A DNA stretch of 64,000 bases from Allacma fusca (taxonomy: Eukaryota > Arthropoda > Collembola > Symphypleona > Sminthuridae). Positions 23,033 through 35,843 of this stretch are shown piece after piece; position 1 is the stretch's first letter, and each line of letters begins with the position of its first letter. The DNA lies in assembly GCA_947179485.1 (NCBI GenBank), contig OX359246.1, positions 24,676,001 to 24,740,000 on the forward strand, given 5' to 3'. The notes below the pieces were generated by a model. It ran no database searches and was not told the origin of the DNA. It was given only the letters and a program-made list of their open reading frames with translations. Made by a program: the position numbers and the translations under genes.

Positions 23033-25243
23033 ATGTACCAGAAATGTTTGTCTTTCACCCTATTTTTAATTACCTTCCCGAAATATCTTCGATGTGAGGA
23101 CAATGCAGGCTGGATCTCAAATTGCAAAGCTGGGTTTAACATAAGTTCATCGCAGTGCTTAAATGGTGTTTGGCTTGACCAAGACGTAGAACCAGGTTGC
23201 GTCTGTGTGAAGGGTCTCTGGGTCCTGAACTCAAAACATTGCGACAACAATGACCTGGTACTCTTTGGCAACGGGGACTGTTTCTCAGTAGACAAGAGAG
23301 TAAGTCTATTTAACAACGATTAAGTACTGATGCTATTTGAATGTGCCCCTTCAATCCTTACCAATTTCACAAATGCCCCTGTACGTTTTCTCAGATCCGG
23401 AAAATCACTTACTTAGGTTCCCCTTTCGCAGCCTTTGCTCCAGCAACTTTTGTCTCGGAGAAAAATAGAAACTGGGTATTCCAACCTTCCGAAGGCCTGT
23501 CTTTGGAGGTAAATCAACCTATCCGTATCATCCGAATCAATCCTAAAACCGACTATTACTACCAAATACCATCGCAACCAAAGGTTTGCATCGATAAGGC
23601 CTTCAAAAATGCTACCATATCAGTCTCCAGCCTGGTTTCCTACATTCTTGGCGATCAAACCTTAAATCACGTCTCGGTCATAAAATTCTCCAGAAGTCCT
23701 CCTTTATTACAATTCTCAACTGAAGATCCCCATCATACACAGTGTACTCTCCAAAGCTTACAACTAGAGTCAGGAAAACACCTAAGTTTCCAGAAGTTCC
23801 AACTGACCCCGGGTCAAGGGATTTATCTCGGAGCGGAGAAAGTTGTCGCATCAGATGAAAATTGTTTCCATAGCTGCCAAATCCGCAGAAGAGAAAAACG
23901 ATTTCTGCCAGATCCCACATTCGACGTGAAAGGATACTACGGTTTTAGTTTATCTGACGACAAATCATTTACTTTGAATATCATTCAGCGTTATATAAAA
24001 GAGCAAAACGTTCGGATTATCAAAAGCGAGCTGAATTACTTGAAGAACTTACAATCTCCGCCCGAACTTCGACTGAATGACTCGACGTACGAATTTTTGG
24101 AAATGTCCCGCGTCCTTTTAAATACTCTTTGTCCCGTTCCGGAGATCCCTGAAATGCTCTCCAAGGCTATAAACAGACTCTTCAGGTACATTCTGGTGGA
24201 ACGACGGGAAAACAATTTATATGGGAAATCGGATGTGGAGGAAAGTGAGCATGCGCAAATTATGACGGCTTTGGAGACTTGCTACAACGAATCGATTGCC
24301 TTTCAGTTTGTTGTTAAGTTTGAAGCGCCTGATTGCATTGGACCAGACTGGGTTAGATTTTAAATCATTTGGTTGATACTCTCTGTCCGTGTTATTTATG
24401 CCTTAAAACTGCTGCACCAATATTTTTGTTTGATTTACACTATTTAACTCGTAATAAGTACCTTTTTAATTAAATAAATGATTTTAAAACCTATTTGACA
24501 GAATTATGGAACAACGGAACAATCCACTGGAAAGCGATTTCCTTTACGAAACATATGTAATTGTACAAAGGTTTTCCAAGGCGTTGCCTACAATGAAACA
24601 GTGAACAATACATGTGTCGATCTCGATGACCCTCACAAATGGAATTATCCAAATAGAGACTTTGTAGTAGAGGCCATGTGGAAAACCTTCCAGTTTGCTC
24701 ACTTCCAGTGTGCCAAGTATTTCGGGGTAGACGGACGAACTGCATCGATGTTTCACGAGAGGCTCGAGAGGCTCTTCCATGCCGATGTGATTTTCAGATG
24801 GTGATTTTAATACTATGTACATGTAATCATAGAATTGTCATTGCTGTAATAAGTGTTGCCGAAAATTAAAATTAAGGGATAATTTTGACTATATATTGTT
24901 AGATTGATTTTTCCGTGAATCATGAATGTATGTCTATATCTGCATATGTAGGTTTAATCCAGGCCCTACTTCCAAGAAGTTATGGGAGTACATTTTCATG
25001 GGATACAACCTCAAGGAGTACACAAAGGCAATGGATATGTGCCTCTGTGCGGCTCGATACTGGTCGGATTACCCCCAGCCCATGGTGAGGCCAGTGATAC
25101 CGGTTTTTAAGAAGAAGAAGAGAAGTTTGAGTTTTGAAATGGGCGGGACTCACAGTAACATTGAGGAGGAGTCAAATCTAAATGCACAGTGTTTGCAGCA
25201 TCCTTGGGATCCCGTGCAGGACATGAATGGACAGAGTTGTTGA
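23033..25243 (+). CDS. Cys-rich secreted protein family, copy 2 (four exons)
   Basis: Exons 23033-23299, 23395-24351, 24502-24800 and 24952-25243 give 604 residues. The exon 2 donor is TGG|GTTAGA, a weaker form of copy 1's CAT|GTAAGA at the same codon. Signal peptide (MYQKCLSFTLFLITFPKYL), Cys-rich exon 1, RREKR site in exon 2, ICNCTKVFQGVAYNETVNNT in exon 3, and KKKKR plus a terminal Cys in exon 4 all match copy 1. The 3' half of exon 2 and intron 2 are nearly identical to copy 3, which points to recent exchange. All expected Cys positions that I can compare are kept, so the gene looks functional. Unknown function. Confidence 0.8.
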
Positions 25244-25293
25244 AGTATTAAAGTCATAATTATGATTGTCTGTGATTCTCATTTATTTAAGTC

Positions 25294-25299
25294 AATAAA
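25294..25299 (+). promoter_or_regulatory. Poly(A) signal of secreted copy 2
   Basis: AATAAA 51 bases after the stop codon. Confidence 0.55.
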
Positions 25300-25382
25300 T
25301 ATCTATTCTGTTGTCACAACGTTTTGCATTTTCTCTAGAAAAAAAAACATTTATTTGGTCAATAACCTTAGACAGCCGAGGG

Positions 25383-26261
25383 TTTTTCAGTTTTGACTTG
25401 CTTGTTAGTGCCTGAGGATGGCAGTCTATTAAATTTCGAAAGCTTGCATATAATTTAGCTTGATTAATAAAGTTAGCCAGGTAAATCAAAGATATGGAAT
25501 CTATTATTTTCAGTGTGTTTTTTCAGCAGTTTACTTGATAGGGCGGATTTTTGTATGGGGTTGGAATCAGCGATTCCCGATTTGATACATAAGGCACGCG
25601 ATTACATCATCTGTTCGGTTTAGTGCCAGTCCAAAAGCGAATTCATACTTGTGTTGTTTGATGCTTTAAATCTCCTGCGGATATGTTCATGAGGAATATA
25701 ATTGACAAACGGGAAAACCCTTCTACCAAAACCCATAATTTTGAGGTTTTCTTTTACCATAGCTGCTTAAATTGGCTAGGGGAAATAAAATGGATTGGCC
25801 ATTATTTATAATTTTTCGACTAATTTTTCGGAGGTACCTATAGACTAACTTGAGGGACATTTTTTACAGCAACATAAACTAGTTCCTGCACTGACTGTTT
25901 TCACTTTCTTTTCAATTTGAAACAATCCCCGACCCCGACCGTGTTTCCATTTAAAGAACAAAAGTAGTTGTATTTGTACCTGAATCACGGGCGTGCATAT
26001 GTAAACATTCGAAATAACACCTACAGGTCCGAAACAGTCGAAAAATATCTTTAGATTTTTCCGTCAAAATTATTCCTCTTCCAAAGCCAATATTTTCAAA
26101 CCTTAGCGATTGCGGTCTCGTAAGTATTTATCTTCAAATATAGACGGTTTGGCTGAAATCGAAAGGGACAGATATTCGATCTTTTATTTCTTTGAGTCAT
26201 TATCCCGATTTATTGGTCATTGTATGCATGGTTCTTTGAAAAATTAACAATCAGTTTCAAA
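25383..26261. repeat. Spacer between copies 2 and 3, duplicate of 13523-14392
   Basis: No gene. It aligns along its length with the spacer after copy 1, including the TTTTTCAG site where element C inserted there. Sequence just before 26262 (CAGTTTCAAAATGTAC) is shared by all copies and is the likely 5'-UTR. The promoter of copy 3 should lie in its last few hundred bases; I see no clear TATA box. Confidence 0.6.
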
Positions 26262-28400
26262 ATGTACCCGAAACTTATTTATTTCGCCCTTGTTTTAACA
26301 ACTTTCCCTACAAACATTCGAAGCAAGGGCGATGCAGGCTGGATCTCCAACTGCAAAGCTGGATTTAATGTAAGCTCATTACAGTGCTCCAATGGCATTT
26401 GGCTAGACCGAGACATAAATCCTGGCTGCGTCTGCGTGAAGGGTCTCTGGGTCCTGAATACAAAACATTGCGAAAACGCAGACCTCTTGCTCTTTGGAAA
26501 CGGGGACTGTTTCTCAATAGAAATGAGGGTAATTTGAAATCATCCAAGTGCAGATAAAATTTGAATGTGCATTTTTAATGTTTAACAATTTTCACAATAT
26601 TTTCCCCCAGATCCGGAAAATCACTTACTTAGGTTCCCCTTTCGCAGCCTTCGCTCCAGCAACTTTTATGTCGGAGAAAAATAAAAAATGGGTATTCCAA
26701 CCTTCCGAAGACCTGTCTTTGGAGAGTAATCAACCAGTCCGTATCATCCGAATTAACCCTAAAACCCACTTTCACTACCAACTCCCATCACAATCAAAGG
26801 TCTGCATCGATAATGCCTTAAAAATTGCTAGCCCAACAGTCTCCAGCCTATTTTCCTTGATTTTTGGAAATCAAATCACAAATCGCGTCTCGGTCCTAAA
26901 ATTTTCCACAAGTTCTCCTTTCCTAAAATTCTCAACGGAAAATCCCAATCAAACACAGTGCACCCTCCAAAGCTTAGCGTCTAAAAAACGCGTAAGTTTC
27001 CAGAAGTTCCAACTGACCCCAGGTCAAGGGATTTATCTCGAATCGGAGCAAGTTATTCCTTCCGATGAAAAATGTTCCAAGAGCTGCCAAATCCACAGAA
27101 GAGAAAAACGATTTATGTCAGATCCCGCATTCGAGGTGAAAGGATACTACGGTTTTAGTTTATCTGACGAAAAACCATTTACTTCGAATATCATTCAGAG
27201 TTATATAAAAGAACAAAACGTTCGGATTATCAAAAGCGAACTGAATTACATGAAGAACTTACAATCTCCGCCCGAACTTCGACTGAATGACTCGACGTAC
27301 GAATTTTTGGAAATGTCCCGCGTCCTTTTAAATACTCTTTGTCCCGTTCCGGAGATCCCTGAAATGCTCTCCAAGGCTATAAACAGACTCTTCAGGTACA
27401 TTCTGGTGGAACGACGGGAAAACAATTTATATGGGAAATCGGACGTGGAGGAAAGTGAGCATGCGCAAATTATGACGGCTTTGGAGACTTGCTACAACGA
27501 ATCGATTGCCTTTCAGTTTGTTGTTAAGTTTGAAGCGCCTGATTGCATTGGACCAGACTGGGTTAGATTTTAAATCATTTGATTGATACTCTCTGTCCGT
27601 GTTATTTATGCCTTAAAACTGCTGCACCAATATTTTTGTTTGACTTACACTATTTAACTCGTAATAAGTACCTTTTTAATTAAATAAATGATTTTAAAAC
27701 CTATTTGACAGAATTATGGAACAACGGATCAACCCAATGGAAAGCGATATCCTTTACGAGAAATATGTAATTGTACAAAGGTTTTCCAAGGCGTTGCCTA
27801 CAATGAAACAGTGAACAATACATGTGTCGACCTCGATAAACCCCACAAATGGAAATATCCAGATAGAGACTTCTTAGTTGAGGCCATGTGGAAAACCTTC
27901 CAGTTCTCTCACTTCCAGTGTGCCAAGTACTTCGAGGCAGCCGGACGAGCTGCATCGGCGTTTCACGAGAGGCTCGAGAGGTTCTTCCATGCTGATGTGA
28001 TTTTTAGATGGTAATTTTAATATTATTGATTTATCAATTCATTGTAATAACTGTCAAACAAGTCTACAATTCAGGAGAAATCTTTAAACCGGACTGTTTT
28101 TTCTTTGAAAGGCTTACAACAGATCCTTCTTCAAAGCAATTGTGGGAGTTCTTTTTCATGGGGTATAACCTCCAGCAGTACGCTACTGCAATGGATATGT
28201 GCCTTTGTGCGGCTCGATACTGGTCGGAATACCCTCAACCAATGGTGAGGCCAGTGATACCGGTTTTTAAGAAGAAGAGAAGTCTGAGTTTTGGAATGGA
28301 TGAGGCTTACAATGAAATTGAGGAGGAGTCAAATCTCAATGCTCAGTGTTTACAGCATCCTTGGGATCCCGTGCAGGACTGGAATGGACACAGTTGTTGA
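26262..28400 (+). CDS. Cys-rich secreted protein family, copy 3 (four exons)
   Basis: Exons 26262-26528, 26611-27561, 27712-28010 and 28112-28400 give 601 residues. I chose the Met at 26262 because it aligns with the start of copies 1 and 2; an in-frame Met 42 bases upstream would spoil the signal peptide (MYPKLIYFALVLTTFPTNI). The layout matches the paralogues: Cys-rich exon 1, RREKR in exon 2, C-N-C and FQCAKYF in exon 3, MCLCAARYW and KKKR in exon 4. The middle of exon 2 is distinctly different from copies 1 and 2 (SLIFGNQITNRVSV). Exon 1 and intron 1 resemble copy 1, and exon 2's end and intron 2 resemble copy 2: a mosaic gene. Confidence 0.8.
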
Positions 28401-28454
28401 AATTAAACTCGAAATCTTGACTTTTATGATTTTTTATTCCTATTTATTTAAATT

Positions 28455-28460
28455 AATAAA
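28455..28460 (+). promoter_or_regulatory. Poly(A) signal of secreted copy 3
   Basis: AATAAA 55 bases after the stop codon. Confidence 0.5.
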
Positions 28461-29157
28461 ATGTATTTATTTCGTACAATTTATTCCCCTCATAAGAGCA
28501 TATTGCTAAAGGAGGGAAAGGCTCATGCCTTGTGCAAGCATTGTACTTAATTGTATAAAGTTCAATGTTCAAAGCTCGCAAAACTTTTAAAACCCCATTA
28601 AATTAGTGCGGATAATAATTCCATAAATACATGTCTGAACGTCCGAACATAAAAACGTATTGTTTAGAGGAGATCCATAAAAGTGTATGATAAACCTGGA
28701 ATCTTATTACGAGGGATTGTGAAGGAAGGTCCTATGGAAAGTCTTGATGTAATTGTGGTCATACGTTCTATAATAATTGCTGATTTGATGAGCCACGCAG
28801 AACCAAATGCATAAGGAGTTGTTCAACACTCAACAACAGAATTTTCATCTCCCTCGTCACAGGCAGGCCACTCTTCATCAACGCTAGATTTCCAATTCCC
28901 CAAACACTCGTGTACATTCAACATATGTACATGCCTCCACATATGCGCATAACTGAATATATACTAAAAGTTGTAAAAATATATTGTAATGACAGCTGCA
29001 CGCAGATACTACATAAGCCAGAGTCTATAATCTTCTGAATATAACGTAAAAAAACTCGAGTTCTTTTTTGACCTTGATTCGTGATGACGACCTGCCTGAA
29101 TTTTATGCCGTCTAATTTTAAGCAAACTGACTATGTCATGTAGTTAGTACTTACTAT
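28461..29157. other. Intergenic, nothing recognised
   Basis: AT-rich spacer between the secreted cluster and P450 gene A; no repeat or frame that I can support. Confidence 0.5.
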
Positions 29158-29222
29158 CACCATTGCATTGGGAAGAGTAAGCTCGTAGACGATATTACTC
29201 CAAACATTTTGCTCCAGACAGC
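29158..29222 (+). promoter_or_regulatory. Conserved upstream block of P450 gene A
   Basis: CACCATTGCATTGGGAAGAG followed by TAAGCTCGTAGA and TTTTGCTCCAGAC. The same order of short blocks precedes genes B and C at a similar distance from the ATG (about 80-150 bases). Intergenic sequence beyond it does not align between A and B/C, so this is a candidate shared promoter or first non-coding segment. Confidence 0.45.
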
Positions 29223-29300
29223 TCAATTTCCTACTGTGTTGTTATATGTAGCGTCGTGTGCAGAGACAAATCTAAGACATAGTTTCAGCCCCTACCAAAT

Positions 29301-31398
29301 ATGATCTCGGCAATAATTCTGATTTTAGTACTAGCCACGGGAGCGTACTATTACCTTAACAAGAAGAAATGGAAGCTACCTCCAGGTAAACTGCATTTCC
29401 CAAATTGTGTAAAATATAATTTGAAGCGAACTCTGTTTAAAAAAAATGACACCGAGTGTTGTCTAATTTTTATGATTTTTGACAAAATTTTAATTTTTTG
29501 TGGCCGAAGGTCCAGTTGGAATACCAGGAGTGGGAAATTTTTCCATGGGAAAGAGCCCACACATCGTGCATTCCTCCTGCAGGAAGAAATATGGGGATAT
29601 ATATTGTCTTACAATTGGGAGAACCAGGTAAGGGATCAATCTCGTTCATGTATTTCCACCCAAAATCTCTGGATTTTTAAAAAAGGCAAAATTTCTATAA
29701 AAATGATAATTTTTCTATTTTAGGATAGTTGTTCTAGGAAACGTCCAATTTATTAAAGATTGCTTCAATGATCCAAATTTTAATGGAAGACCAGCAGAAA
29801 TGTTATTCTGCATTCTGTCACAAGGACAGCATGGTACCCTTCTTAACTAATTTTAGTTTGTCAAATAAAATTTATAGCAGTAGATGTAAATACTTTAGTA
29901 AAATAAATGAATTGGAATAATTTGTGTATGTGTTCTGTAACCAGGTATAATTGCATCTGAAGGGCAGGAATGGACGGAGCAGAGACGCTTCACTCTCCGT
30001 CATCTCCGAGACTTTGGATTTGGCAAAAATTTAATGGAGAATTTGATAATGGAAGAAGTGAATGATTTCAATTCCTGTTTGAAATCCGAGGAAGGGAAAT
30101 CGCTCTTCATGAACGCGCAAAAATTTGAGCTTCCCGTCCTCAACGCTCTCTGGATGATAATTACTGGGAAGAAATTTAAGCATGATGATACTGAAAAATT
30201 GGGGTTGCTTAAAAAACTTGATGAGTAATTTTTTTTTTGACTATTCACACAATTGAAACTTGGATAAAAAATCCAATGAGTCAAATTTGTTAAGCGGATC
30301 TGGATATTAATCTAACTAGCTGATTTTTTCTGAAGCTTTGTGAGACCTTCTTTAGCTGGTTTGCTCAATTTATTTGCTCCAGCTCTTTTACACATGGCGC
30401 CAGAGCTCCTGGGATTGAATCATTTTAAAAGGACGAGTGTACAGATTCGTACCATGTTACACGAAATTATTAAGGAACATGAAGAGACGCTCCCAGAAGA
30501 GGGCAATCCTCGAGATTTTATTGATGCTTATTTACACGAAATTAAAAAAACTTCGGATCCTGCCTCATCTTTTTATAAGGAAGATGGAGGTATTTAAACT
30601 TTATTTTCTGTTTTAATTTAATACCGTGAGCACTTTTACGCTGAAAACTAACAAATTTAATTGATTACATAGTTCGTTCTCTGATTGCTGTAATTGGGGA
30701 TATGTTCTTCGCTGGGGCAGAAACATCTTCCGCAACTTTAGCATGGTCAGTTTTGTACCTCGCAGTCAATCCTGACGTTCAGAAAAAACTCCAATACCAG
30801 ATTGATGAAGTTGTGGGGAAAACAAGACAGGTTACTTTAGCAGACAGACCCAAGTAAATTTCTTTGGTGACCTCTTGTACCTGATTTTTGAATTACTACA
30901 TTTGTGTACGGAATATTTAATGTTTGACCATTTTGTTTTTTTCGTAGTCTCCCTTATGCGGAAGCCACACTTCAGGAAATATTCCGGAAATCTTCCCTTG
31001 TTACAACGGGACTAATGCACACGGCCATTAAAGACGCCACATTTGCTGGTTACGACATACCCAAGGGAACCTGGGTGCTGCCAAATATTTATGCGATACA
31101 TCACGATGAAAATATTTGGGGGGATCCAAACAACTTCCGCCCTGAAAGGTTTCTTAGTCCTGATGAGAAAAAAGTGATCAAGTCTGAAAATTTACTTCCA
31201 TTCTCCCTTGGAAGGAGAATTTGTCTTGGAGAGAATTTGGCCCGAGATGAGATTTTCTTGTTTTTAACCAACATTTTCCAACGGTTCAGTATTACGGTGG
31301 ATCCAGATCCAGCCAAACCCAAGCCCAGTTATGAGCCCAAGGTTGGATTCTTACTCCACCCAAAAGATTTTCATATTATTGTTCAAGACAGATTGTAA
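29301..31398 (+). CDS. Cytochrome P450, CYP2 clan, gene A (seven exons)
   Basis: Haem-thiolate monooxygenase anchored in the ER membrane; substrate unknown. Exons 29301-29385, 29510-29627, 29724-29833, 29945-30224, 30336-30589, 30673-30853 and 30948-31398 join to 492 residues, normal P450 length. Residues 1-20 are a hydrophobic anchor, followed by basic residues and the proline hinge PPGPVGIPG. The I-helix oxygen motif AGAET is at 296-300, ExxR (EIFR) at 353-356, the PERF block (FRPERFL) follows, and the haem loop FSLGRRICLG has its Cys ligand at 435. The AGAETSS form and the exon plan suggest CYP2 clan. Exon sizes match genes B and C (118 versus 121 nt in exon 2). No defects seen. Likely detoxification or hormone/lipid metabolism, as an inference. 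Confidence 0.92.
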
Positions 31399-31591
31399 AT
31401 GTGAAATTGTTATGAACAAAGTATCTACAGTGCTGCCCCCGTATTACAAAACTTCTTCAAAAGTTCTTTTTTTCTGCAGGAGCTTTAATACTTACAATTA
31501 GAGACATTCCCTTTTAGCACATTATTAATTTTCTCCTTGTATCACTATGTCATTTGTTACAGTGAATTTTTGCTCCTTTTATGGATGTTAT

Positions 31592-31597
31592 AATAAA
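31592..31597 (+). promoter_or_regulatory. Poly(A) signal of P450 gene A
   Basis: AATAAA about 195 bases after the stop codon. Confidence 0.45.
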
Positions 31598-31599
31598 CT

Positions 31600-32520
31600 G
31601 CGTGAGCTCTGTTGTTCAATAAGTTCGGCATTATGAAATTTATTGATTTTTCAATTTAAAAAATTCCATGTAAACAACAAGCACGACTGCTGATGGCGCA
31701 AATTCTGTGTATCCCAGTTTCTTTACAAACATTTACATTTGCAAATGCTTGTACGTGACCTCATTTGATTAATTCTAAATCAAACAAATCAAAGATCTCC
31801 TTCATAAAAATACATGTTTCTAAATTTTTACATGTAAAAAATATTGAAATGCCGCACCCAATTTCACAAACTTTACAACCCAATAATTTGCGTCTAAAAA
31901 GTGACAAATTGCAATAATTATAAATTTTACTTCACAAACACCTGTCAGGCCCTTAATTGTAAACAATTTTTTTTTTGTATATTTGTAATAATTACATCCT
32001 AATTCTTAGCGTAGGAATGTATTTGATAGCATCCTGGAAAGCCCATAAAATTACCTACAAAATTCCCTCAAAATTTTTTACAAAAACATTTGGCGCTTAA
32101 ACAAACAATTGCCTAAATCACAATTCCTCAAAATTCCCGACTTTGGTTTACGCCCCTGACTCATGTGACATAAAAAATTCAGCGAGGTTGAAGAAACAAA
32201 TTTTAAAAATCCTGGAAATAAATTTTTGAATTACACGGATCAACCACTAATTGTACATAAGTACAGAGCTTCAAATCAAAAGCTAAATTAAAACTTGTAC
32301 TTCAAAAAAAGAATAAGATTCGATAGTAGGCAGACCGCCATGCCCACTACTGTCTTTTAGTAAACACATTCACCGCCAATGCCGCGAAATCTTAAAATTA
32401 TCACATGTGGTTAAATGGCACGCTGGCACGCAGGCAGGCAGAGCTGTAGCAGGAGGCCACAAAACATTACATTAGCGTGAACGGGAACTCTCTCTCACGC
32501 GGTCATTCATTGTCAGCTGC
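31600..32520. other. Intergenic, nothing recognised
   Basis: AT-rich spacer. The G+C-richer stretch 32340-32540 just before BRX1 (with CGGTCATTCATTGTCAGCTG) may contain its promoter, but no defined element is visible. Confidence 0.4.
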
Positions 32521-32742
32521 GGGTGCTTAAGAAGTGTCTTCCTTCAATTTTGTAACAAATCAGTTCGTAATAAGGAAGCTTTCCAAAGACACCAGAGGTC
32601 AAAGGTTGTCTGTGTCAGTCGTTTAATATTTAGCCAGCTTTATCTGTATCAAGATGTAAGTGCACCTGAAGACCTTGTTGTTATTGTGACCTCTATAATT
32701 AATGTAAATTAAATATTGACTTGTTTTTTTGCAGCTATCGCA

Positions 32743-34300
32743 ATGGTCAAAATAAAGAGGAAATTGGTCACGTCAGATCAAGTGACGAAGGATCTTTTAG
32801 GAAAGAGAGGCAAAAAGAAGAATCCGAATGCTAAAGGTAAGGCCAAGGGAGTGACACCGAAAGCTCCTGCAAATAACGAAGTTGTCCTGCCGGAGACTCG
32901 TAACTCGGACGAACCTGTCGTTAAGAAGGTAATAGGAACTTCAAAATTTGTCGTTCAAAACTTGTGTTGTAAATTATGGGAGGAGGCTTGTTTGACATGA
33001 GCATTTATTTAATTTTTTAGAGGCTGTGGAAAAATCGCCAGCGGGTGCTGCTGTTTGGGTCCAGAGGGATCCCATTCCGTGGTCGTCATATGATGGACAA
33101 TCTTCGGAGACTACTTCCTCACTCCAAAAAGGATTCGAAGATGGACAAACGGGATACACTTTTCTCTATAAATGAAGTAAGTGTTAATTGAAGCTTGTAT
33201 TTGGTTATTAGGAGGAATTCTAATATTCTTAATTTTGAATAAGGTTGAAGCAGGATCGGATATAACAGATATGTGTGTTTATTGATTGCAGATCGCAGAA
33301 ATGAAAAACTGTAACAAGTGCTTGTTCTTTGAGTCGAGGAAGCAGCTGGATATTTACATGTGGGCTTCGAACATTGGCAGTGGCCCTTCTGCCAAATTCT
33401 TGATGGAGAATAGTAAGTTCTTTTAGTAAGACAGAACCTTGTCAGTAGTTTTTAGTAGATTTTGTTTTGAAAGGTAGATACAAATGTGGATTTAATTTGT
33501 AAGGGAATTTGTTGAAGTTTAGGAGCGTGCAAGTGTGAGTGGTGGTAAGAGTACAACTTCAAAGTCTAATATTTTTCTTGATGCATTCTGACAGTGAGCA
33601 CGATGGAGGAGTTGAAGTTCACTGGAAACTGTTTGAAAGGATCGCGTGCAATTCTTTCTTTTGATCCTGCCTTCGAATCCGCTCCACATTTGCAGCTTCT
33701 GCGGGAGGTGCTCACTCAGATTTTTGGAACCCCGTATCATCATCCTAAGAGCCAGCCGTTTATTGATCATGTCTTCACTTTCGCGTTTCTGGACAATAGG
33801 ATTTGGTTTAGGAATTTCCAGATAATGGAAGAAGATGGTTCTCTGGTGGAGATTGGTAATTTTAAGCTGCTAATCTGTAGTAAAGATAATTCAGTGATTA
33901 TATGGCTGTGTGTCAAAAGTTTCCAAATGACTCAAAAATATATTTCTCACATAGGACCCCGCTTCACTTTGAATCCTATCCGGATCTTTGATGGCAGTTT
34001 CATCGGTCAGACTATTTGGAGCAATCCACACTTTGTAAATCCTAACAAGGTAATATTTCTCTTGGCTATGTAGTGTTTGTCACATTAGCCTTATGCTTCT
34101 GTGAAATTACTCAGTTGTTTAATTATTGTTGTTTGGCGTTAATGCATATGCAGTACCGTGCTGAGCTGAAGAAATCTGCTGCGAACAAGTATGTCAATAA
34201 AGTTCAACACAAGGAAGAATATGAGCGTACGAGGCCCACAGTTACGTATCCTGCTGATCCATCTTCTGAGATCTTCCAAGCAGAAGAAGATTTGGAGTAG
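32743..34300 (+). CDS. BRX1: Ribosome biogenesis protein BRX1 (Brix domain)
   Basis: Nucleolar factor needed for assembly of the 60S ribosomal subunit; binds pre-rRNA through its Brix (sigma70-like) domain. Coding exons 32743-32928, 33021-33176, 33292-33412, 33595-33855, 33955-34049 and 34154-34300 join to 321 residues. A probable 5'-UTR exon ends at 32655 (GAT|GTAAGT) and splices to 32735. A Lys-rich N-terminus (to about 45) precedes the Brix domain. Diagnostic motifs: RVLLFGSRGIPFRGRHMM, LLPHSKKDSKMDK, FFESRKQLDIYMW, GPSAKF, ELKFTGNCLKGSRAILSFDP, HPKSQPFIDHVF, NRIWFRNFQI and DGSFIGQTIW. An acidic tail ends the protein. Conserved motifs are continuous across all splice junctions. This is the only clear housekeeping gene in the window. 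Confidence 0.96.
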
Positions 34301-35739
34301 TATTTTCAAGTTTTATAGATTACCCTCTGCAGCATCTTTTACCTAAAATGCGTATATATGTAATTGATTTCGAGTTATGATACTGAAGTAAGTACTTAAA
34401 TGTATTTATTTTTTGAATTATTATTATATAATATTCAACTCAATCCAGTAATTATCATTCATTGCATTTTTATTTAAAACTCACCCTTACCATTATTTTA
34501 GTGTCATTGTAATGTTAGTAATACATAGTAACGCAGTTTATTCACTCACATTATAATTTTTTGGCATTAATCAAAATCATATTTTCAATTCGTTGAAGCC
34601 GAAAAGTTCACACAATAATTGTTTGCTTGCTCACCAATTCCTATCAACCTTATATTCGTCCGTTTATTCATCCTTGTAGCTCAAAATCTCTACTTGCAGC
34701 TTTCATGAAAGTGGAGTACAGTCAGGGCTATATGTAAGAACTTAATTTTTCACTGCTTTCCATTGAAAGTAGACATTATTGACTCAGTATGCTATTTGAC
34801 ATACGATATTCTTTATTATAACATTTAAATGCTTACGGCGAAACTTATATATTATTATACACCTTATTTTGATATTTTAATCCAGCACCTTTCAAAACTA
34901 TTGCAATTATATCATCAATAATAATTTATTGATGTAGGTATCTATTTTAAGCTTCTGTATAAAGTGCACAACAAAACTTCGAGATGGTCCTTCTAGTGCC
35001 TATGTAGAGAAGAAACATCAAAATTTGATTTCAGGTATGGAATACATGGGTCTTCTGTAGATTTGCTTGTTCTGTTTACAATTAGTTGATATGGTCTATA
35101 CCATTCTGATTGTGGGATCAATTATAAATGCGCTGTTGGATCTTGATTCCAACACAAATATATCCATCCTTCTACTTCTGCTATCAAAGACTTCATAAAA
35201 TAATTCTTCGTCCACCTTAAACATTAAAATCACCTTCCCTCAATTTTGTTACCAAAGGAGTCCTGACTGTATAATAATTTCTATGTATGCGTATAGGCTT
35301 CATTTCATTGTTTCATGTCAGGAGGTTGTACAAATTGTTTTGTGCCACAATAATCTAGTTTGTAAAATATATCCAAAAATCAGATTCATTATGTGTATTA
35401 GTATGTATTGTAAGGAACTATTTAGCGGTTCAATGAATAGTTCCCAACTCAAAATATAAAATAATGACTCCCAAAGAATAGCAAAAGATATAATTACAAG
35501 TTTATTGTTTCAATTTCAGATTAGGGGTGAAGGCCAGAAAGAAAATAGGCTTTGATTAGGATTATAATCATTAGATTGATTGGTTCATCGTTCATGCTTC
35601 AATTCGAAATACTGCAAATTAACAGATATTGCCAATAAATATTGAGGCACTGCGGTGGCTGATATTTGGTTGCAAAGCAATTGTTTAGTAACGTTGTTAG
35701 TAACGGATAAAAAATTTCGTTACAGTATTCAACCCTTTA
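34301..35739. other. Intergenic, nothing recognised
   Basis: AT-rich 3' flank of BRX1. No strong poly(A) signal near the stop, no repeats with paired ends, no supported frame. Confidence 0.5.
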
Positions 35740-35843
35740 ATTCAATATAGTGATGTACAAAGTCGTGAAAGTTCAGTCCAAGTCGTACACAGTCTCTCGA
35801 ACCCCTTACTAGTCAGTCAGTCTTGTAATTGCGCGTCGTTGTA

